A stretch of DNA of 64,000 bases from JBBTIS01 sp038059855 (GTDB lineage Bacteria > Elusimicrobiota > Elusimicrobia > JACQPE01). This document shows, one piece after another, positions 59,161-64,000 of the stretch. The stretch is from assembly GCA_964357255.1 (NCBI GenBank), contig CAYHKQ010000002.1, forward strand, positions 1 through 64,000, read 5' to 3'. Position numbers and translations under genes: made by a program. The notes beneath the pieces are model-generated. The model saw nothing but the letters and a program-made list of their open reading frames with translations, searched no databases and was not told the origin of the DNA. How positions within the stretch are numbered: the first letter of the stretch is position 1; each line of letters begins with the position of its first letter.

Positions 59161-60603
59161 CTAATTTTTTCTTTGAACTAAAGCTAAGGCGATCTTTGTT
59201 AAAACGCCGCTAAAACCTTCGTCCCTGCGCCGAAGCGCGGGGCCGGCCATGCGCTCGATCCGCGCTACAAGTGGTCCGAGCCTGGTTTTTGTTTTGAGCT
59301 GTCCGAGCCTGCCGGATTGAGCGACGGCCCGGGCGCCGGCCAAGGCCTCGGCCGCCATAATATGGGCGCTATTGCGCACAACGGCCTTGAGCTTTAAGGC
59401 CGCTCCCATAGACATGGGAACCACGTCTTCCTGACCGGCGCTTGAAGGAACGGAGTCAAGGCTCGCCGGTTGGGCCAATCGCCGGTTTTCCGCGACCAAG
59501 GCTCCCTGGGCCGTTTGTAGCATCATTAATCCTGAACTGCGAGGAACGGCCGGCAACATGGGAGCTAAGCCACTCTTTCCGGCCAACAGATGTTCCATCC
59601 GCCGCTCGCCGGCCATGCCGACGAGATGTAGCGCCCATGCGGCCTCATCCGCGGCCAGGGCCACGCTGATGCCGTGAAAATTAGCGCCGTGCAAGACGGC
59701 TGGAACTCGCCCCAAAATCAACGCGGGATTGTCCGTTGCGGAATCCGCCTCATCCTCCAAAAGTTTCTTAGCCGACCCCATTAAATGGCGGGAGGCGCCA
59801 AAAAGCCCGGGCGCGGCCCGAAGCGAGTACGGATCCTGAGGCAAACCACCCTGGGCATAACGGCCGAGCCAATGGGTCAAATCCTTCGCGCAAGCAATGC
59901 CCTCAGAATGCTTTTTGCATCCCACAAGCCTCGCGTCCCAAGCCTCGGTCTTTCCTTTCATGGCAAACAGCGTTAAGGCGCAAATTTGCTCGGCCGAACC
60001 GAGCAATGCCTCGGCTTCGTCAAAGGCCAATAAGGCCACGCCCAATGACGCCTGCGTGCCGTTGACCAAAGCAAGCCCATCGCGGGGTCCCAGTCGCCCC
60101 TGGGGGACGCGCCGCAAAACATCGAGCGCCGCATGAGCCAAAGGAATCAAATCTCCGCACGCTCCGACCGAACCCTGGCTTGGGATAATCGGTAGCCTGG
60201 AGCTATTGAGCGTATTGACATAAGCCTCGAATGTCCCCTTGCTCACGCCGGAGCCGCCTCGAGCGAGTTCGCGCGCGCGCAAATACATCATCCCGCGCAC
60301 CTCGTCCGACGCAAGAGCCGGCCCAACCCCACAGGCGTGGCTCGCCACTAAACAGCGCTGATGATCTTCAAATTCCGAAGGGCCAAGGCCCTGGCCCTGG
60401 AGCCCGCCAAAACCAGTGTGAACGCCATAGACATCGGCGCCCTTGCGGCGTAACAAAAGGTTAAGAACCTCGAAGCCCTTGCGAACCCTGGCCAATGCCC
60501 GGGACGAGGACACAACCCTTGCCCGGCCTCGAGCAACGGCAAAAAAATCACTCCAGGAAAATTGTCCGGAGGATTCGATGAGGATAATTTTAGAGGCCTG
60601 CAA
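59161..60603 (-). CDS. aromatic amino acid ammonia-lyase (HAL/PAL family)
   Basis: This 480-residue enzyme of the MIO family removes ammonia from histidine or another aromatic amino acid. Tyr59 in VYGVHTGFGG, Asn181 in LVNGTQ and the C-terminal SAGQEDVVPMSMGAA are present. The cofactor triad reads Ala148-Cys149-Gly150 (GSVGACGDLIPLAH), where nearly all family members have Ala-Ser-Gly. Cys in this place can still cyclise in engineered HAL. No other hut genes are near, so the role may not be histidine breakdown; tyrosine or phenylalanine lyase or aminomutase activity is possible. It overlaps the exonuclease gene by 14 bp. Confidence 0.88.
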   Translation of the reverse strand: MQASKIILIESSGQFSWSDFFAVARGRARVVSSSRALARVRKGFEVLNLLLRRKGADVYGVHTGFGGLQGQGLGPSEFEDHQRCLVASHACGVGPALASDEVRGMMYLRARELARGGSGVSKGTFEAYVNTLNSSRLPIIPSQGSVGACGDLIPLAHAALDVLRRVPQGRLGPRDGLALVNGTQASLGVALLAFDEAEALLGSAEQICALTLFAMKGKTEAWDARLVGCKKHSEGIACAKDLTHWLGRYAQGGLPQDPYSLRAAPGLFGASRHLMGSAKKLLEDEADSATDNPALILGRVPAVLHGANFHGISVALAADEAAWALHLVGMAGERRMEHLLAGKSGLAPMLPAVPRSSGLMMLQTAQGALVAENRRLAQPASLDSVPSSAGQEDVVPMSMGAALKLKAVVRNSAHIMAAEALAGARAVAQSGRLGQLKTKTRLGPLVARIERMAGPALRRRDEGFSGVLTKIALALVQRKN

Positions 60604-61204
60604 TCTTCAACAACTCGTTGAGACGGACTATGCCTTCACGTTGACGCAACTGCGCCGTCATCCGCTCAAAAACATCTCTCAGAAGCAACACGTCGGTCAT
60701 GGCGCGGTGCAGGCGCGCGCCGGGCTCGGGAGCCTCTAGGCGGGGAACTGAAAGGCCCAGGGAATGCGCCACCTCGACTAAAGCGCAAGATCGCAAGGAA
60801 AATTTGCGCTTCGCCAGCCTGACGGTATCAAGAGCCGCAACATTAAGAGGGATCATGCCAAGGCGCCGGAACTCCTCGGAGAGAAAATTCAGGTCAAAGG
60901 ATACATTATGCCCCACCACCGCGGCCGAGCCGAGTCCCTCTAAAATTTCAGGGACAATCTCGATAAAACGAGGCTTACCCTCGAGCATTTCAGCGCTGAT
61001 GCCGTTGACAAAATAGGCTCCCAAGGAAATCCCTCTCTCGGGATTAATCAAGGTCTCAAAACTTTTTATCACCTTTCCCTTTTCGACTCGCAACAACGCG
61101 ATCTCGCAAATCCGGTCGCCATGGAAAGGATCCAAGCCCGTTGTTTCACAATCAAAAAAACATAAAGGCGCTTCCTCAATATAAATGTCGCTTAAAACTT
61201 TCAT
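60590..61204 (-). CDS. DEDDh 3'-5' exonuclease (DNA polymerase III epsilon-like)
   Basis: This 204-residue protein has all exonuclease motifs: FFDCETTGLDP (Exo I, Asp and Glu), GHNVSFDLNFL (Exo II) and HRAMTDVLLL (Exo III, His and Asp). It is the DnaQ fold without a polymerase-binding tail, so it could proofread, trim RNA or act in repair. Its end overlaps the ammonia-lyase start. Confidence 0.92.
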   Translation of the reverse strand: MKVLSDIYIEEAPLCFFDCETTGLDPFHGDRICEIALLRVEKGKVIKSFETLINPERGISLGAYFVNGISAEMLEGKPRFIEIVPEILEGLGSAAVVGHNVSFDLNFLSEEFRRLGMIPLNVAALDTVRLAKRKFSLRSCALVEVAHSLGLSVPRLEAPEPGARLHRAMTDVLLLRDVFERMTAQLRQREGIVRLNELLKIAGL

Positions 61205-61253
61205 AAGCTTATATTCTTTCTTCGAGTATACCGAACTCCGGAAGGGAAAGCCA

Positions 61254-61952
61254 TTAAGCCCCGCTACGGACGCTGATTCGATTCTTAAGAAGCACCCACA
61301 AGGCCGCTAGTCCGTCGCGCCACTTAATTTTTTTGCCCTCTTTTATACTACGCGGATGGTAGGAAATAGGGACCTCGATAATTCGATGGCCCCCAAGCGC
61401 CGCCTTGGCCGTCACCTCCGGACAAAACTCAAAACCCCGGCATTCCAAATTCATGCCCCGAAGAACTTCCGTTTTGAAAACCTTGTATCCGGTCGGCTCG
61501 TCCGTAATCGCCGTGCCGTAGAGCCAATTGGTCACAAAACTCAACAAACGTCCGCCCAAATAATACGACCAGCCGGCCTTGGGATTATTGCGTCCCAGAA
61601 TTCGCGAGCCGTAGACCACCTTGGTCCGGCCGGATAAAATCGGCTCAAGCAACCTAGAATATTCGGCCGGATCATACTCCAAATCAGCGTCCTGGATAAT
61701 CACCACCTCGCCCCTCGCCTTTGCAAGCGCCGCGCGAATGGCCGCGCCCTTGCCCTGATTGACCTGATGGCGCAGTAAAACAACGCGCGGTTCGCCGAGA
61801 GCCTCAACGGCCTCCTGCGTCGCGTCGCTGGAGCCGTCGTTCACGACCAAAATCTCCATGTCCAAAGCGGGGTTCGCGTCCGTGACCCGACGGATCGTTT
61901 TGGCAATCGTGGCCGCCTCGTTATAAACGGGAATAATGACGGAAATTTTCAT
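61254..61952 (-). CDS. GT2 glycosyltransferase (dolichyl/undecaprenyl-phosphate type)
   Basis: This 232-residue GT-A enzyme has SVIIPVYNEAATIAKTI, ILVVNDGSSDAT, the metal site IQDADLEYDPAEY and YGSRILGRNNPKAGWSYYLGGRLLSF. Its size and motifs match soluble DPM1-like polyprenyl-phosphate sugar transferases with no C-terminal membrane helices. The start is the ATG at 61952, which overlaps the stop of the upstream GT39 gene as ATGA; a longer frame runs inside that gene. It probably supplies lipid-linked sugar to the GT39 protein. Confidence 0.92.
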   Translation of the reverse strand: MKISVIIPVYNEAATIAKTIRRVTDANPALDMEILVVNDGSSDATQEAVEALGEPRVVLLRHQVNQGKGAAIRAALAKARGEVVIIQDADLEYDPAEYSRLLEPILSGRTKVVYGSRILGRNNPKAGWSYYLGGRLLSFVTNWLYGTAITDEPTGYKVFKTEVLRGMNLECRGFEFCPEVTAKAALGGHRIIEVPISYHPRSIKEGKKIKWRDGLAALWVLLKNRISVRSGA

Positions 61953-63175
61953 CCGGCCCTCTTGGACCAATAAGCGCTCAAACGCGAAAACGCCGCGGCC
62001 GCATAGATAGCCAAAATCGGATGAAGCGGGACGCGATAGCGAATTTGAACCCAAAACATAATATGAATCAAGGTGAAATAAATCAAAAATCCATTCAACA
62101 ACAGCCATTGAACATCAGCCGCCACCCAGCGAAGCGACACGGCCGCTAACAGCGCCAGCGGGGCAAAATAAACAACGCTAAGAAACCGCTGGGAGCGCGA
62201 GTAGGGATAATAAGGATAAAATCTCCAGAACTTGATCAGCTTTCTTAGAGAAAGTTTCGCAAAAGCGACGGGATCACGGCGGACATGATCCTTGGATTTT
62301 TTCCAAAAATAACGGTCCATCTCCATGACGCCTATTCCCGCGGCTTCAATCGCCTCGCGCTCACGAGCCATGGCTTGTTGCCAACGGTCTATATCTTCCT
62401 TGGTCTGAAAGTTTGGATTAAGTCCCTCCCAAAACGTCCAGCCTCCATGGGCGGTCGTGAATACCCATTGGCCTGTGACCATTTTATTACGCCAAGCCCA
62501 CGGCGTCGTCAAGGCTAAAAATCCGGCCAAAAGTCCGGCGGACAGGACGGCCGCCCTTCGGCCGCCGACAATAAAAAAATATACGCCCGGGACCACCCAA
62601 ACAAACATAAAAACCGACGGACGACATAAAGCGGCCAGGGCCCACAGGCATCCCGCAACAATGGCTTTGACGGGGAACCGGCGTCGCTCCTCTAGACTGG
62701 CCTGCGTCAGCCATAGCGATGCCAGCGCCAAAAGGATGAAAAAAACCTCGGTCACCTGCTTGTTCGTATAAAAAATCTGGAAAGGGTCCAGGGCGGTCAT
62801 GAACGCGGCGGCCATGGCCCATCGTTGATCCAAAAATTTTAGCCCCAACAAATAGACCACCACGCCGCAAAACGCGCCCAGGAACGCTTGAACGACGCCG
62901 ACGGCCAACGGGGAAACGCCGGCCACGGCGTACACCGCGGCCAATAGCAAGGGATAGGACGGAGGACGGTAGAGAGTGGGCCGGCCGCCGAGTGAATAGC
63001 CTTGAGCGCTCAAAAGGCTTTGGGCGATGCCGGAATAACTTCCCTCGTCGCCCACCGGCGAGCCCGGGGCAAACACGAGAAGATACCCCAGGCGCAGACC
63101 AAGCCCGCAAAGAAAAACCGGCACGGCCGGACTGCGCAAAATTCTTCGCATGAATTCTACCGTTCGGAGCGACAC
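61949..63175 (-). CDS. GT39/PMT-like membrane glycosyltransferase
   Basis: This 408-residue protein has about ten membrane segments. After the first helix it reads VGDEGSYSGIAQSLL, the acidic DE motif of the first outer loop in GT-C enzymes, then GGRPTLYRPPSYPLLLAAVYAV. Such enzymes move a sugar from polyprenyl phosphate to protein or glycan outside the inner membrane. The GTG at 63175 lies 7 nt after TAGAAT and could be leaderless; the ATG at 63151 is the alternative start. It is coupled to the GT2 gene by ATGA. Confidence 0.87.
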   Translation of the reverse strand: MSLRTVEFMRRILRSPAVPVFLCGLGLRLGYLLVFAPGSPVGDEGSYSGIAQSLLSAQGYSLGGRPTLYRPPSYPLLLAAVYAVAGVSPLAVGVVQAFLGAFCGVVVYLLGLKFLDQRWAMAAAFMTALDPFQIFYTNKQVTEVFFILLALASLWLTQASLEERRRFPVKAIVAGCLWALAALCRPSVFMFVWVVPGVYFFIVGGRRAAVLSAGLLAGFLALTTPWAWRNKMVTGQWVFTTAHGGWTFWEGLNPNFQTKEDIDRWQQAMAREREAIEAAGIGVMEMDRYFWKKSKDHVRRDPVAFAKLSLRKLIKFWRFYPYYPYSRSQRFLSVVYFAPLALLAAVSLRWVAADVQWLLLNGFLIYFTLIHIMFWVQIRYRVPLHPILAIYAAAAFSRLSAYWSKRAG

Positions 63176-63197
63176 GGAGTTTATTCTATGAAAGCAA

Positions 63198-63227
63198 AAG
63201 CCCCGTCCGCTTGCGCGGACGGGGCTT
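63198..63227 (-). terminator. rho-independent terminator of groEL
   Basis: A perfect 13-bp stem AAGCCCCGTCCGC/GCGGACGGGGCTT with a 4-base loop is followed on the minus strand by TTGCTTTC. It separates groEL from the glycosyltransferase gene. Confidence 0.9.
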
Positions 63228-63269
63228 GAAAGGTCAGACTTGGAAATGACTCTAAGCCTGAAGTCCTGT

Positions 63270-64000
63270 TTAGTACATCTCGCCTGGATGGCCGCCCGGA
63301 GCGGAAAGCTTCTCTTTCTTCTCCGGAATATCAGTCACCATGCACTCGGTCGTCAGCAGGAGGCCGGCGATCGAGGAAGCGTTCTGAAGCGCTACGAGTT
63401 GGACCTTGGTCGGATCCACAATGCCGGCTTTAACGAGATCAACGTACTCGTTGGTCACCGCATTTAGACCCCAGTTGGCGTCAAGAGGCAGAACCCTCTC
63501 AATGGCCACGGAGCCATCGATGCCGGAGTTCTCCGCGATTTGCCGCAATGGCTCCTCGCAGGCCCGTTTGACGATGTTGATGCCGATCTGTTCGTCAGCG
63601 TTGCTCCCTTTGAGCGTCTCCAGGATTCTGGAAGCTCTGAGCAGGGTCACGCCGCCGCCCGGCACAATACCGTCTTCGACCGCCGCGCGGGTCGCGTTTT
63701 TTGCGTCCTCAACCTTAAGTTTTCGAGATTTCATCTCGCTCTCGGTCGCTGCGCCAACGCTGACCACAGCCACGCCGCCGGAAATTTTCGCGAGCCGCTC
63801 TTCGAGCTTTTCGCGATCATAATCCGATGTCGTGTCTTTAATCTGACGGCGGATTTGCTCGGCACGCTTGCCGATCTCGGCCTTCGGGCCGGCGCCGCCG
63901 ACCACGGTGGTGTTCTCTTTATCGAGAACCACGCGCTTGGCGCGTCCCAACATGTCTATCGTGGCGTTCTCGAGTTTGAACCCGAGCTCTTCGGAGATGA
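63270..64000 (-). CDS. groEL: chaperonin GroEL, C-terminal part
   Basis: This frame runs off the right edge and covers roughly the last 240 residues of GroEL. It begins [11 protein letters not shown] and includes [31 protein letters not shown] sequence, the ATP-domain [14 protein letters not shown], and a GGHPGEMY tail in place of the GGM repeat. It folds proteins in the cytoplasm with GroES. The reading frame is intact. Confidence 0.97.
   Translation of the reverse strand, partial: ISEELGFKLENATIDMLGRAKRVVLDKENTTVVGGAGPKAEIGKRAEQIRRQIKDTTSDYDREKLEERLAKISGGVAVVSVGAATESEMKSRKLKVEDAKNATRAAVEDGIVPGGGVTLLRASRILETLKGSNADEQIGINIVKRACEEPLRQIAENSGIDGSVAIERVLPLDANWGLNAVTNEYVDLVKAGIVDPTKVQLVALQNASSIAGLLLTTECMVTDIPEKKEKLSAPGGHPGEMY

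Overview
The window reads as chromosomal DNA of an uncultured Gram-negative bacterium. An outer-membrane porin, Tat signal peptides and a periplasmic-type molybdoenzyme point to a two-membrane cell with anaerobic or facultative respiration. The mix of genes would fit a subsurface lineage such as Elusimicrobiota or Omnitrophota, but nothing here fixes the phylum. Housekeeping blocks (pantothenate/CoA, gltX, groEL) alternate with dense accessory islands.

Region 1 (1-15616) is one co-directional defence operon. It holds a SNF2 helicase with a DUF3883 nuclease-like tail, an AlbA_2/Schlafen-type protein, a ParA ATPase, a DUF1156 adenine-type methylase with zinc ribbons, and a DUF499 AAA+ ATPase. 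A more AT-rich cassette sits between methylase and DUF499: a 26-codon ORF, a HEPN-like protein, a KGGVGRT ParA-like protein and a second P-loop ATPase, all coupled by ATGA/GTGA overlaps. Region 2 (15617-17627) is a scar zone: GGGGACAC-type repeats, a 5'-truncated YhcG/DUF1016 nuclease and a 3'-truncated tRNA-Tyr.

Region 3 (17628-29741) is metabolic: aldehyde dehydrogenase, class III aminotransferase, an RRM protein beside a DEAD-box helicase, a fold-back MITE with an apparent 8-bp target duplication, then an acyl-CoA block (ligase, two thiolase-like/DUF35 pairs, acyl-CoA dehydrogenase) and a NicO transporter. Region 4 (29847-36085) is a molybdopterin oxidoreductase, its iron-sulphur subunit and a porin, with a divergent LysR regulator. 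Region 5 (36216-40994) is a tightly overlapping panB-panE-panC-coaX-coaBC operon.

Region 6 (41064-50816) is a second defence island ending at tRNA-Gln(CUG). It contains a NotI-family restriction system with two cytosine methylases (one truncated) and Vsr; a BglII/BstYI-type system whose methylase is preceded by a LexA/UmuD-like S24 repressor; a DGQHR-HEPN pair; and two paralogous recombinase-domain orphans, each behind the same foldable RNA leader that can hide its ribosome-binding site.

Region 7 (50916-64000) is mostly minus strand: two membrane glycosyltransferases, two GT2 enzymes, asparagine synthase, gltX carrying an octamer tandem repeat, DUF1015, Trm112-like, an aromatic amino acid ammonia-lyase with an Ala-Cys-Gly cofactor triad, a DEDDh exonuclease and the 3' part of groEL.
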